DNA of 64,000 nucleotides from Parathalassolituus penaei (GCF_026626885.1 NZ_JAPNOA010000059.1:360621-424620); one strand, 5' to 3'; shown: positions 27,933 through 37,315, numbered from the stretch's first letter. Numbers and translations are program-made. Notes: generated by a model from the sequence alone, not told the origin.

Positions 27933-28254
27933 AATGCTTGACTAATAACGTGGTAAATCTGGCCAGCTGATTGCGCTCGGCCTTGCTGAGATTGGCTTTT
28001 TCACCCTTGCCAAACAGGGTCAACAGGAACAGTGGCATGGCGCCATTGTGGAAGTAGTAAATCACCCTGACACCACCACTTTTACCCTTGCCCAGAGCAG
28101 ACCAGCGCAGTTTGCGGATGCCTCCGGTCCCCTGCATCAAATCACCAGCCATGGGGTGAGCCGCCAGATAATTGATAATACTGGTTTTTTCTTCTTCCTT
28201 GAGCAGATCCAGTGATCGTCTCTGGAATTCCGGCAGTTCTACGATCGTTTGCAT
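27913..28254 (-). CDS. RelE/HigB-family toxin
   Basis: 113 residues. The RelE/HigB-like fold is shown by IINYLAAHPMAGDLMQGTGG, then IRKLRWSALGKGKSGGVRVI and YYFHNGAMPLFLLTLFGKGE. These toxins are ribosome-dependent mRNA interferases that stop translation when the antitoxin is degraded. The gene precedes and overlaps its antitoxin gene. A 7-1-7 palindrome lies 12 bp upstream of the ATG. No clear Shine-Dalgarno sequence is visible, which may keep synthesis low. Confidence 0.88.
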   Translation of the reverse strand: MQTIVELPEFQRRSLDLLKEEEKTSIINYLAAHPMAGDLMQGTGGIRKLRWSALGKGKSGGVRVIYYFHNGAMPLFLLTLFGKGEKANLSKAERNQLARFTTLLVKHYGDVNE

Positions 28255-28265
28255 AACAGCCAGTC

Positions 28266-28280
28266 TAATCCAATGGATTA
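28266..28280. promoter_or_regulatory. Palindromic operator of the toxin-antitoxin operon
   Basis: TAATCCA-A-TGGATTA is a perfect palindrome with 7-bp arms, centred about 19 bp upstream of the toxin ATG. The position is typical of the site where a helix-turn-helix antitoxin autorepresses. Confidence 0.6.
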
Positions 28281-28472
28281 TACGACGCCACTTATCGCTA
28301 TTGCCTTTCCCGCCATCCCCTTCTTTGGAAGGAGATGCCCCCGTTCTCCTCCTTTTGATCGGTATACCAGCCGGTGCTGTAGTTTTTACAGTAGTGCCAT
28401 GGCCGGTTGCCCGCCGGTGCCGACCGCACCGCAGGTGCTGTCGGTGATCAACAATAACAACAGGAGCAGATC

Positions 28473-29534
28473 ATGAAGACCACTCTGAAACGCCTGGCGC
28501 TGGCGACTACTCTGGCCATTGCCACTACCACCAGCGTTACGGCGGATGCCAAACCGGTACTGCTGAAAACCCCGATTGCGTTCGGTTCCAACCTGCCTGC
28601 CCTCGGCACCCCGATTGTGTGGGTATCCGAACAGTTGCCACTGGTGTCCGGTGGCCAGCTGAAAATGAAAATCTACGAACCGGGCAAACTGGTGGCACCA
28701 CTGGAAATTCTGGATGCCGTGTCGAGCGGCAAGGTCAATTCCGGCTACTCCATTGCCGGTTACTGGGCAGGCAAAATGCCAGCCGCTGCAATTTTCTCGA
28801 CCATTCCTTTTGGTCCGGAAGCTCCGGAATTCATGGCGTGGATGTACTACGGCAACGGCCTCAAGCTGTACCAGAAAATGTACGACGACGCCGGTTATAA
28901 CGTTCATGTTGAGCCTTGTGCCCTGATCAGTCCGGAAACCTCCGGCTGGTTCAAAAAACCGGTCAATTCACTCGATGATCTAAAAGGTCTGAACATGCGC
29001 TTTTATGGCCTTGGTGGTGAAGTGCTGGCCAAATTGGGGGTCTCTACCTCACTGATTCCTGGTGGTGAGATTTTTGGTGCTCTGGAAAAAGGTGCCATTG
29101 ATGCCACCGAATTTTCACAACCTGCGATTGATGAACGCCTCGGTTTCTACAAGGTCGCCAAATACAACTACTTCCCTGGCTGGCATCAGCAAGCCACCTT
29201 CTTTGAGTTGCTGATCAACAAAAGTGAATGGAATGGCATGGACGACAGCCAACGCGCCATTATCTCCAGCGTCTGCAAGGCATCGGTCACCAACTCCATT
29301 GCTGAATCCGAATTCATTCAATACCAGTCGATTCGCAGCAACATGGAAGAACGCGGCGTGACAGTGAACAAGTGGTCGCCGGAAATGCTGAAGGCTTTCA
29401 AGACGGCCTGGGAAGAAGTCGTACAGGAACAACGCAAGGACCCGACTTTCGCCGCTGTTTATGACGACCTCCACGCCTTCCGGGAAAACTACAAAATCTG
29501 GTCATCCCGCGCCTTTGTTCCACGAGAAGAGTAA
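28473..29534 (+). CDS. TRAP transporter substrate-binding protein (DctP family)
   Basis: 353 residues with a signal peptide (1-25, SVTADA). DctP features include APLEILDAVSSGKVNSGYSI, the central LDDLKGLNMRFYGLGGEVLA segment (selectivity-site region) and FSQPAIDERLGFYKVAKYNY. It belongs to the subgroup that binds 2-oxo or related monocarboxylates (inferred from overall resemblance, for example GYWAGKMPAAAIFSTIPFG). First gene of a three-gene operon with the small and large permeases. Confidence 0.9.
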   Translation: MKTTLKRLALATTLAIATTTSVTADAKPVLLKTPIAFGSNLPALGTPIVWVSEQLPLVSGGQLKMKIYEPGKLVAPLEILDAVSSGKVNSGYSIAGYWAGKMPAAAIFSTIPFGPEAPEFMAWMYYGNGLKLYQKMYDDAGYNVHVEPCALISPETSGWFKKPVNSLDDLKGLNMRFYGLGGEVLAKLGVSTSLIPGGEIFGALEKGAIDATEFSQPAIDERLGFYKVAKYNYFPGWHQQATFFELLINKSEWNGMDDSQRAIISSVCKASVTNSIAESEFIQYQSIRSNMEERGVTVNKWSPEMLKAFKTAWEEVVQEQRKDPTFAAVYDDLHAFRENYKIWSSRAFVPREE

Positions 29535-29615
29535 GAGACTCCCCTCGGGCGTACCGGCCACACGCCGCTCTACGCCCCTTTTTAGCCTTCACGTTTGCAC
29601 TGGACAGGACGTTAT

Positions 29616-30179
29616 ATGAACCAACCTGCTGATCTGTCTGCCGGTGAACATCCGCAATCCCCATCCCTGTCAGTACCACTGGCAGACACCATCGATCACG
29701 CCCTGCGGCGTCTGGGGGAAGCGTTTGCCTGGCTGTTTGTAATCCTGATGCTGGTCATCCTGTTGCAGGTGGTACTGCGACGCGGTTTCAGTGCCGGTCA
29801 GATTGCACTCGAAGAACTGCAATGGCACTTGTACGGCATTGGCGTGCTGATCGGCGCCGTGTATGCCCAGGCCGCCAATACCCATGTTCGGGTGGACATA
29901 TTCCACGCCCACTTCAGTCGAGCCTGGCAATACCGGATCGAGATTATCGGACTGCTGGTGCTGTTGCTGCCGTTTCTCGGACTGGTGTTGTTTCACGGAC
30001 TTGAGCTGGTGCAAGAAGCCTGGCGTATCAGCGAACGTTCACTGGCCCCGGCAGGTTTGCCATGGCGCTGGTTAATCAAATCCATGATTCCACTGACCAC
30101 AGTGCTGCTGATCATCGCCGCCCTCAATCGTATCTATCGTGATCTGACCTTGTTACGGCGCTGCCGTCGGGAGTTGTGA
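29616..30179 (+). CDS. TRAP transporter small permease (DctQ family)
   Basis: 187 residues from ATG 29616, preceded by AGGA. After a polar N-terminal tail come four membrane helices (about 40-62, 72-92, 112-135, 150-170) with the DctQ-type motif ALEELQWHLYGIGVLIGAVY and the VRVDIFHAHFS loop. It lies 81 bp downstream of the receptor gene and its stop overlaps the region just before the DctM start. It forms the membrane complex with DctM. Confidence 0.9.
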   Translation: MNQPADLSAGEHPQSPSLSVPLADTIDHALRRLGEAFAWLFVILMLVILLQVVLRRGFSAGQIALEELQWHLYGIGVLIGAVYAQAANTHVRVDIFHAHFSRAWQYRIEIIGLLVLLLPFLGLVLFHGLELVQEAWRISERSLAPAGLPWRWLIKSMIPLTTVLLIIAALNRIYRDLTLLRRCRREL

Positions 30180-30181
30180 GT

Positions 30182-31570
30182 ATGGAGCTCAATGAACTCC
30201 TCATTGTGCTGATGTTTGTCAGCTTCATTCTGCTGCTGTTTACCGGCTTTCCGGTGGCCTGGGTACTGGCCGGTGTCGGCACCCTGTTTGGCCTGGTCGC
30301 CTGGGGATTTGATCTTTGGGGCGACACCCTGTTCGGTATTGATTTCAACACCATGGGGATTGTGGTCAGTCGTATCTACAAGATCATGGATAACTGGATT
30401 CTGGTTGCACTGCCCATGTTTATTTTTATGGGCAACCTGCTCGACAAATCCGGTGTCGCCGAGAAACTCATGCATTCGTTTCAGGCACTGTTTGGTCAGG
30501 TCCGCGGTGGGCTGGCCATCACCGTGGTACTGATCGGGATTATCCTTGCCGCGTCGACCGGCATTGTTGGTGCGTCCGTCGTGTTACTGGGCGTAATGTC
30601 ACTGCCAGCCATGCTGTCGCAGGGCTACAGCAAAACCGTCACGGTTGGCACCGTGGCCAGCTCCGGAACCCTTGGCATCCTGATTCCCCCCAGCATCATG
30701 CTGGTGATCATGGCCGACCAGCTGGCGCTGTCGGTGGGGGATCTGTTTATGGGCGCGGTGTTGCCGGGGCTGTTACTGGGTGTTCTCTATATCGTCTACA
30801 TTCTCGGCTGGGGTCTGATCAAACCCGACGCCATGCCGCTGGCCGAAAACGTCAAACCCGTTACCAAAGAGGTCTGGATTGAAGTGCTGCAGTCGGTACT
30901 GCCGACTCTCAGCATGATCTTTGCCGTGCTAGGCAGTATTTTTACCGGCCTTGCCACCCCCACCGAAGCCTCGGCAGTAGGCGCTGCTGCAGCCATGGCA
31001 CTGGCCTGGCACAACAAGCGTCTGAGCTGGCAGGTGCTACGGGAGTGCCTGCGCGATACCCTCAACGTCAGTGGTTATATTTTCGCCATTTTTATCGGTG
31101 CCACCATGTTTGCCTTAGTGCTACGGGAATTGGGCGGTGACGAATATATCGAGTCGCTGCTGACCTCACTTCCGTTTGGCCCCTACGGCATCATCCTGTT
31201 TATTCTGGCCGTGGTGTTCCTGCTTGGATTTATTCTCGACTGGATTGAAATCACCCTGATTATCCTGCCGCTGGTAGCCCCGGTGGTCAGTGCTCTGGAG
31301 ATTTCCATTAACGGTTATGGAGTGCTCGATAATCCGATTCTGGTGTGGTTTGTGATGCTGGTTGCCATGACCTTGCAGACATCCTTCCTCACACCACCGG
31401 TAGGGTTCTCGCTATTTTATCTGAAGGGGGTTTGCCCGCCGGAAGTCAGCCTGCTGGATATCTACAAGGGCGTAATTCCCTTCATCCTGCTGCAATTACT
31501 GGCGCTGACCCTGATGATTCTGTACCCACAGCTGGTGAACTGGTTACCGGCGGTTGTGTACGGCAAATAA
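30182..31570 (+). CDS. TRAP transporter large permease (DctM family)
   Basis: 462 residues. ATG 30182 is preferred over GTG 30176 because GGGAG at about 30170 is better spaced. The hydrophobic protein carries DctM signatures: PMFIFMGNLLDKSGVAEKLM, GTVASSGTLGILIPPSIMLV, LATPTEASAVGAAAA and QTSFLTPPVGFSLFYLKG. It forms the ion-coupled translocation pathway with the DctQ protein encoded directly upstream. Substrate unknown; the operon has no adjacent catabolic gene. Confidence 0.94.
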   Translation: MELNELLIVLMFVSFILLLFTGFPVAWVLAGVGTLFGLVAWGFDLWGDTLFGIDFNTMGIVVSRIYKIMDNWILVALPMFIFMGNLLDKSGVAEKLMHSFQALFGQVRGGLAITVVLIGIILAASTGIVGASVVLLGVMSLPAMLSQGYSKTVTVGTVASSGTLGILIPPSIMLVIMADQLALSVGDLFMGAVLPGLLLGVLYIVYILGWGLIKPDAMPLAENVKPVTKEVWIEVLQSVLPTLSMIFAVLGSIFTGLATPTEASAVGAAAAMALAWHNKRLSWQVLRECLRDTLNVSGYIFAIFIGATMFALVLRELGGDEYIESLLTSLPFGPYGIILFILAVVFLLGFILDWIEITLIILPLVAPVVSALEISINGYGVLDNPILVWFVMLVAMTLQTSFLTPPVGFSLFYLKGVCPPEVSLLDIYKGVIPFILLQLLALTLMILYPQLVNWLPAVVYGK

Positions 31571-31582
31571 TCAATCCCGCCC

Positions 31583-31605
31583 GGCCTGGCATGCTGTGCC
31601 AGGCC
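31583..31605. terminator. GC-rich hairpin after the TRAP operon
   Basis: GGCCTGGCA-TGCTG-TGCCAGGCC, a perfect 9-bp stem 12 bp past the dctM stop codon. There is no T-tract, so it is a weak or factor-assisted terminator, or an mRNA-stabilising stem. Confidence 0.55.
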
Positions 31606-31732
31606 GCCAGCGTCATGCAGTGACGCAGTTGCGGTTATCCTCACGCCAAAGCGCTGGCCATCAGCGACAGAGCCGTTACACTCCCCTCCTATTCCATGTC
31701 ATCCAGTTGAACCCGTTTCAGGGAGGGAACGT

Positions 31733-33709
31733 ATGCAACCGTTATGGCAAGCGCCGTTACAGCAGTATTTTGGCTTTGAGAGCCTGCGCCCCGGCCAGCA
31801 GCCGGTGGTTGAGACGATTCTGGCCGGGCGTTCGGCTGCGGCGATTTTTCCGACCGGTTCCGGCAAGTCGTTGTGTTACCAGCTACCCGCCCTGTTGCTG
31901 CCACACCTGACGCTGGTGATTTCGCCGTTGCTGGCATTGATGCAGGACCAGGTGCAGTTTCTGAAGTCAAAAGGCATTGCCGCCGCCACCATTGATTCCA
32001 GTCAGAGCCCGGATGACACCAAAGCGGTGATGCAGGCAGCCCGTAGCGGACAGCTGAAGATTCTGATGGTGTCGGTGGAGCGTCTGAAAAACGAACGCTT
32101 TCGCCAGTTCATCAGTGACGTGCCCATTTCCATGCTGGTCGTGGACGAGGCCCACTGCATTTCCGAGTGGGGCCATAACTTCCGCCCGGATTACCTGAAG
32201 TTACCCGAGTATTGCCGTCAGTTTGCGGTGCCACAAGTGTTGTTGCTGACCGCAACCGCCACTCAGGCGGTGATCAGTGACATGCAGCAGCATTTTGATA
32301 TTGCCCCGCAGGATGTGGTGGTAACCGGTTTCCATCGCCCCAACTTACGCCTGTTAGCCCAGCCGACCGCCGAGACAGACCGGATCAACAAGTGCGCCAC
32401 CTGGTTGCATTACCTGGCGGAGAAGTCGGCCAGCAAACAACAGGCGTTTGCCGCCATTATTTATGTAACCCTGCAAAACACCGCCGAAACCGTGGCCTCC
32501 CAGCTGGCACGGCAATTACCGTTTCCGGTGCAGGCTTATCACGCCGGTATGGACAGTGACGAACGGGAACGTATCCAGAGCGCGTTTATGCGCGGCGATA
32601 TTCCGGTGATTGTGGCCACCATCGCCTTCGGAATGGGTGTGGATAAAAGCAATATCCGTCAGGTGATTCACTACGACTTGCCAAAGTCGGTCGAGAACTA
32701 CAGTCAGGAAATTGGCCGCGCCGGCCGTGATGGCAAACCGTCAGACTGCATCATGCTCGGGGATGCCTCCGGTCTGACCGTGTTGGAGAACTTTGTCTAC
32801 GGCGACACCCCGGAGCTGTATGGTATTCAGGCGGTGCTGGATAACATTCGCTCACAGCTGCAGGGCAATCAGTGGGAAGTGCTGATGACTCCGCTGTCGA
32901 ACAGCACCAATATTCGCCAGTTACCCCTCAAGACCCTGCTGGTGAATCTGGAAATGCGCGGAGTATTAACCTCGCAGTACAGCTATTTCGCCGAGTACCG
33001 TTATCAGCTGGAAATCAGCGAATCCGCACTGTTTGGTCATTTTGATGATGAGCGCCGCCAGTTTCTGGCCACCATGATCAACACCAGCCAACGTGGCCGC
33101 AGCTGGTTTACCCTCAATATCAGTGCCCTTGAACAGGCGCTAGGCCCCCAGCCGGGCCACACACCGGTGCGGGCGCGAGCCCTCAGTGCGCTGGAGTTCT
33201 GTGCCGCCCGTGGCTGGTTAAAGCTCGAAAGCAAACAGATGACCGACGTGTATCGGGTTAATCCGCAATTGCTGGCCGACCCGGCGCTGGCCACCAGCCT
33301 GCACCAGCATTTTGTCCACAAGCAGCAGAATGAAATCCGCCGCATTCACAGCATGCTCGACCTGTTCCGCCAGCCGGTCTGTATCTCGCGCCAGCTCGCC
33401 AACTGGTTTGGTGATGCCATGCAACAGGACTGCGGCACCTGTTCGGTATGCCGCGGCCAATTCCGGCCATGGCCAGAGATCACACGCGCCCAGTCATTGG
33501 CCAGCCTCGACCGCCGCAGCCTGACCGGCCCGTTACAGCAGGCGATTCAGCAGACCTTTGGCCAGCCAGCCTCAACCGAACTCCTCACCCGTTTCCTGTG
33601 TGGTATCCAGGTGCCCTGGTTCAGCAAGGTCAAAGCCCGCCAGATGGCCGGATTCGGCAAACTCGAACAAGTGCCGTATGCCGAGGTAAAAGCCTGGTTG
33701 GAAAGCTGA
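31733..33709 (+). CDS. recQ: RecQ-family ATP-dependent DNA helicase
   Basis: 658 residues with a strong GGGAGGG ribosome-binding site. SF2 helicase motifs: motif 0 FGFESLRPGQ, Walker A TGSGKS (41-46), Walker B DEAH (138-141) in VVDEAHCISEWGHNFRPDY, TATAT, and motif VI QEIGRAGRDG. A C-terminal cysteine cluster (DCGTCSVC) matches the RecQ zinc-binding region. No clear HRDC domain follows; the terminal segment (RQMAGFGKLEQVPYAEVKAW) is different. RecQ unwinds recombination and fork intermediates 3' to 5'. It is possibly a second, non-canonical RecQ of this genome. Confidence 0.9.
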   Translation: MQPLWQAPLQQYFGFESLRPGQQPVVETILAGRSAAAIFPTGSGKSLCYQLPALLLPHLTLVISPLLALMQDQVQFLKSKGIAAATIDSSQSPDDTKAVMQAARSGQLKILMVSVERLKNERFRQFISDVPISMLVVDEAHCISEWGHNFRPDYLKLPEYCRQFAVPQVLLLTATATQAVISDMQQHFDIAPQDVVVTGFHRPNLRLLAQPTAETDRINKCATWLHYLAEKSASKQQAFAAIIYVTLQNTAETVASQLARQLPFPVQAYHAGMDSDERERIQSAFMRGDIPVIVATIAFGMGVDKSNIRQVIHYDLPKSVENYSQEIGRAGRDGKPSDCIMLGDASGLTVLENFVYGDTPELYGIQAVLDNIRSQLQGNQWEVLMTPLSNSTNIRQLPLKTLLVNLEMRGVLTSQYSYFAEYRYQLEISESALFGHFDDERRQFLATMINTSQRGRSWFTLNISALEQALGPQPGHTPVRARALSALEFCAARGWLKLESKQMTDVYRVNPQLLADPALATSLHQHFVHKQQNEIRRIHSMLDLFRQPVCISRQLANWFGDAMQQDCGTCSVCRGQFRPWPEITRAQSLASLDRRSLTGPLQQAIQQTFGQPASTELLTRFLCGIQVPWFSKVKARQMAGFGKLEQVPYAEVKAWLES

Positions 33710-34048
33710 GCGGCAGCGAACACGGGAGAACCGATGGGCATAAATGCCCATCCTGCTGATACGTCGGCAATGGATTCGGCACGACCCGGCGTTGTGGCCA
33801 ATACGGCATGTTTGTATCCAGGACGATGTTTTGGGCACTCAGCCTGTATTTGCCCAAAACCGGCATTAACCACTGCGTTTCCGCCACTCTGGCGAGGTAA
33901 ACACTCCGGAAGCGTTCAATTTCCGAGCAACAAATGGTTTGGCTTTGACTACACTGCAGTTCAGGCTCGACCGTTCTCCCCCGCAGATAACGACCATCGA
34001 GCCTTTCCTTTTTCTCCCCTCTCGTGATCGCCGCCGGAATGGTTCCCC
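33710..34048. other. Intergenic region with a lone GGGCATAAATGCCC hairpin
   Basis: The only structure noted is the perfect inverted repeat GATGGGCATAAATGCCCATC at 33733-33752, 24 bp after the recQ stop. The inner GGGCATAAATGCCC also occurs in the leaders of the composite repeats of locus 2. The rest is unannotated. Confidence 0.75.
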
Positions 34049-34663
34049 ATGGAATTTTCGCCTACTACCCTGTCAATTCTGTACTGGTCAACGCTGTTGT
34101 CGTCGGTGGCATCCGGCGCGGCCGCCGTGATTGATTGCCGCCGCAAGCAGTTTGATCTGTTCGGGGTTTTGATGGTGGCATTTTGTGCCGCCCTGGGTGG
34201 CGGTACCTTGCGGGATGTGGCGCTTGACCGTCCGGTGTTCTGGATTGCCGATTCCAGCAACCTGGTGTTTGTGTGGCTGGGAGCACTGGCGACGTTTTTT
34301 GTGGCGCGCAAGATCGAGCTGTCGGCCAACCGTTTTGAAATTCCCGATGCCATCGCTCTCGGGCTGTTTACCGTGGCCGGTACACACGCGGCGCTGATGA
34401 TGAACACCGACTGGGTGGTTGCCAGCTTTATGGGAGTGATTACCAGTGTGGCCGGTGGCATCCTGCGCGATATTCTGCTGAACGAAGAACCACAGGTATT
34501 CAAATGTCAGGTGTATGCCACCGCCAGCTGGGTCGGTGCGTTGTTGTACGTCGCCATGTGGCACCGGGTTGATCCCAACCTGGCGGCGGCGATTACCGCA
34601 ATCACCGTTACCCTGCTGCGCTTTGGCGCCTTGCGCTGGAACTGGACGCTGCCAAAAGCCTGA
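34049..34663 (+). CDS. Trimeric intracellular cation (TRIC) channel family protein
   Basis: 204 residues, seven hydrophobic helices. It is the UPF0126/TRIC family: GAAAVIDCRRKQFDLFGVLM near the N-terminus, then FCAALGGGTLRDVALDRPVF and, in the second half-repeat, GVITSVAGGILRDILLNEEP. The two glycine-rich GGGxLRD motifs line the pore. Bacterial members are probably monovalent-cation channels; an alternative proposal links some to glycine transport. It is monocistronic, convergent with the SpmA/B-like gene. Confidence 0.88.
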   Translation: MEFSPTTLSILYWSTLLSSVASGAAAVIDCRRKQFDLFGVLMVAFCAALGGGTLRDVALDRPVFWIADSSNLVFVWLGALATFFVARKIELSANRFEIPDAIALGLFTVAGTHAALMMNTDWVVASFMGVITSVAGGILRDILLNEEPQVFKCQVYATASWVGALLYVAMWHRVDPNLAAAITAITVTLLRFGALRWNWTLPKA

Positions 34664-34681
34664 TCGTGGCAAAACCACGGG

Positions 34682-35911
34682 TTAACCAAAAAACCAGATA
34701 CCCACCAGCACGGCGGTGGTTAACCCGACCAGATCACACAACAACCCGGCCCACAGGGCATACCGCATACGGGTAATGCCGACCACACCAAAATACACTG
34801 TCAGCACGTAAAACGTGGTTTCGGTAGAGCCCTGCATAATCGCGGCAATGCGCCCCGGCAGTGAATCCACCCCCTGCTGGTTCATCACATCCAGCATCAG
34901 CGCCCGCGCACCACTGCCGCTGAACGGTTTCATAAAGGCCACTGGCAAGGCATCGACAAAACCGGTCGCCAGCCCGACCAACCCCAATAACCAGCGAATA
35001 CCATCCAGCAGCCATTCCAGCGCACCACTGGCACGGAACAGGGCAATCGCCACCAGCATCGCCACCAGATACGGAATCAGCTGCACCGCGGTTTCAAATC
35101 CACTGCGTGCACCCGCCACAAACTCCTCGTAAACCGGCACCTTGCGGGCCCAGCCAGCCCCAATAAACAACGCCACAATGGCCAACAACAAACCGTTGGC
35201 CAGTTGTTCCGACACCGGCCCCAGAGCGCTGGCCGGTAACAGGCTGAGCCAGTACACAAAGGCGCTGATCAGCACCACCAGCCCCCCCAGAAACGCCAGA
35301 ATCACCGCATCCACACGGATTTTCTGAATCGCCATCACTGCCAGCAAACCGGCCATGGTCGAGGCGCAGGTGGCCAGCAGAATCGGAATAAACACATCGG
35401 TAGGATTAGCGGCACCGAGCTGGGCGCGGTACATAAAAATCGAAATCGGCAGCAGGGTCACCGACGAGGTATTCAGCACCAGAAACAGGATCTGGGCATT
35501 GGTCGCGGTGTGTTTGACGGGGTTGAGGCTTTGCAGCTCTTGCATGGCACGAATGCCCAGCGGGGTTGCGGCGTTATCCAGCCCCAGCATGTTGGCAGCC
35601 AGATTCATGCAAATAGCGCCCTGGGCCGGATGTCCGGCGGGCACCTCCGGCATCAGACGTAAAAACAGCGGCGACAGGCCACGGCTCAGACGTTCGATCA
35701 GACCCGCCTGTTCGGCGATCCGGAACAAGCCCGACCACAACGCCAGCAGGCCAATCAGGCCGAGGGAAATCTCCACCGCCAGTTTGGCCATATCAAACAT
35801 GGCCTTGACCACCGCGGCGAGAATCGCCGTATCACCCCCAAGCCACTGCAGGGCGGTGCTACCAATACCGATCAGAAATAACGCCGCCCAGACCTGATTC
35901 ACCGCCGCCAC
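34682..35911 (-). CDS. SpmA/SpmB-like nucleoside-recognition (Gate) membrane protein
   Basis: 409 residues, about ten hydrophobic segments. The two halves resemble SpmA (AAVNQVWAALFLIGIGSTAL, then NLAANMLGLDNAATPLGIRAMQ) and SpmB (ARSGFETAVQLIPYLVAMLV, then FSGSGARALMLDVMNQQG and TETTFYVLTVYFGVVGITRM), the nucleoside-recognition Gate domain. In spore-formers these are two proteins needed for core dehydration; single-chain fusions occur in non-sporulating proteobacteria with unknown role. It is probably a transporter. Confidence 0.85.
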   Translation of the reverse strand: MAAVNQVWAALFLIGIGSTALQWLGGDTAILAAVVKAMFDMAKLAVEISLGLIGLLALWSGLFRIAEQAGLIERLSRGLSPLFLRLMPEVPAGHPAQGAICMNLAANMLGLDNAATPLGIRAMQELQSLNPVKHTATNAQILFLVLNTSSVTLLPISIFMYRAQLGAANPTDVFIPILLATCASTMAGLLAVMAIQKIRVDAVILAFLGGLVVLISAFVYWLSLLPASALGPVSEQLANGLLLAIVALFIGAGWARKVPVYEEFVAGARSGFETAVQLIPYLVAMLVAIALFRASGALEWLLDGIRWLLGLVGLATGFVDALPVAFMKPFSGSGARALMLDVMNQQGVDSLPGRIAAIMQGSTETTFYVLTVYFGVVGITRMRYALWAGLLCDLVGLTTAVLVGIWFFG

Positions 35912-36010
35912 CTGTTTGTTGGATCACTACTGTCAGGTGTAGCAGTTTACACGCCGTCCGGGAGGCTGGCAGGCATCCTGTTGATACCTGCCACACGCAT
36001 TACGGCAGAG

Positions 36011-37000
36011 TTATTGAACGTTGGTAATAAAATGACCAATCGCCGGAGTCGCCGTGCTGTACTGTTTAACGATGTTGTCACCCACCTGCTGGAAACCCTG
36101 CAGGTCTGGTTGCACCACGTTCACACCTTCGGCTTTCAGGTGTGCGAGGTTGGCCACTTCCGCTTCGGCCTGTTTCTGGAAGCCCCAGCTTTCGGCTTCC
36201 TGGAAGGCTTTGGTCACCATCTTGCGATCAGCATCCGACAGGCCATCCCACCACTTGCGCGACGCCACCATCACACCGGGAAACGCCATGTGGTTGGTGA
36301 ACAGCAGGTTCGGCGCCTGTTTGTAGAGCTGCAGGCCAACGGCCATATCGAGGTCAACATCAACCGCATCCAGCTGACCGGCAGCCAGCGCCGGCGCTAC
36401 ATCACTGATGGCCAGTTGCACGGGAGTTGCTTGCAGGTTTTTCCACCAGTCCTGGAATACCGGAGCCGGGAAAGCACGGACTTTCATATCCTTGAAATCA
36501 GCAACCGACTGCACCGGTTTCACTGAAATCACCTGACGCATACCGGACAAGGCATAACCCAGGCCCACCATTTGATGCTCGTTCAGTGACGTCAGCATAT
36601 TGCGGGCGTCTTCGTTACGGGTAGCCTTCGCCACCGCGGTCACATCGGCAAAGCGGTACGGCATGTACCAGCCGGTAAACGCCGGTTCAAACCCGGCCAG
36701 ACTGCCTACGGTCAGAATCGCCAGCTGCATGTTGTTGGTCTGCAACTGGGCGATCATTTCCGGCTCACCCTGCAGCTTCGCCAGCGACGACATACGAATG
36801 TGGTACTGACCATTACTGGCTTTTTCGAGGTTATCGTTAAAACGGTCAGACACCTGATTCCAGATATGCCCCGGTGGCGACACCATACCGATTTTCAGGG
36901 AAGCCGCTTCAACAGCACTGGATGCAAAACCGACCAACCCCACCATCAGGGAAGCCAGCAAACGGCGGTGACCGCCAGCAAGACGAACAGAAAGGGTCAT
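36011..37000 (-). CDS. TRAP transporter substrate-binding protein (DctP family), orphan paralogue
   Basis: 329 residues with a signal peptide (about 1-32, SSAVEA). It is a clear paralogue of the receptor at 40572-41555: both share MV(S/T)PPxHIWNQVSxRF, a central DFKDMKVRAFP/DFANKKIRSFP segment, DAVDVDLD and TNHMAFPG(V/I)(M/V)VASxxWWDGLSDA. It stands alone, 1.6 kb beyond the 3' end of the gentisate-TRAP operon and separated from it by repeat locus 2. It probably presents a second ligand to the same DctQM permease. Confidence 0.9.
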   Translation of the reverse strand: MTLSVRLAGGHRRLLASLMVGLVGFASSAVEAASLKIGMVSPPGHIWNQVSDRFNDNLEKASNGQYHIRMSSLAKLQGEPEMIAQLQTNNMQLAILTVGSLAGFEPAFTGWYMPYRFADVTAVAKATRNEDARNMLTSLNEHQMVGLGYALSGMRQVISVKPVQSVADFKDMKVRAFPAPVFQDWWKNLQATPVQLAISDVAPALAAGQLDAVDVDLDMAVGLQLYKQAPNLLFTNHMAFPGVMVASRKWWDGLSDADRKMVTKAFQEAESWGFQKQAEAEVANLAHLKAEGVNVVQPDLQGFQQVGDNIVKQYSTATPAIGHFITNVQ

Positions 37001-37241
37001 GTTTACCTCGTGAACTCACAGCAACGATGTGCCCATGGCCTCCCTGCCAAATGGACCAATACGGGTCAGAGCAGGCAGGTTACCCATGATTTGCTACAAA
37101 TTCACCTGACAATCCGGCTGTCTTACCAAAAACGCTCGTAAAGCTGAGCCAGAGCAAAAAGCCATTGGCTGCTGATAAAAATGTCGGGCGTCGGGCCGGG
37201 CCGCGTTCGGATCGGGCGTTGGGCGTTGGGCACGATTTTTT

Positions 37242-37259
37242 GTGGGCATAAATGCCCAC
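37242..37259 (+). repeat. GTGGGCAT-AA-ATGCCCAC hairpin, first of four in locus 2
   Basis: A perfect 8-bp stem recurring at 37638-37655, 38034-38051 and 38402-38419, once in the leader of each composite unit. A degenerate form is at 46345-46362. Confidence 0.95.
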
Positions 37260-37315
37260 CCTACAACAGAGCATCTATTTACACCGATTTAACCCACCGA
37301 AGGTGGCCGCCAAAT

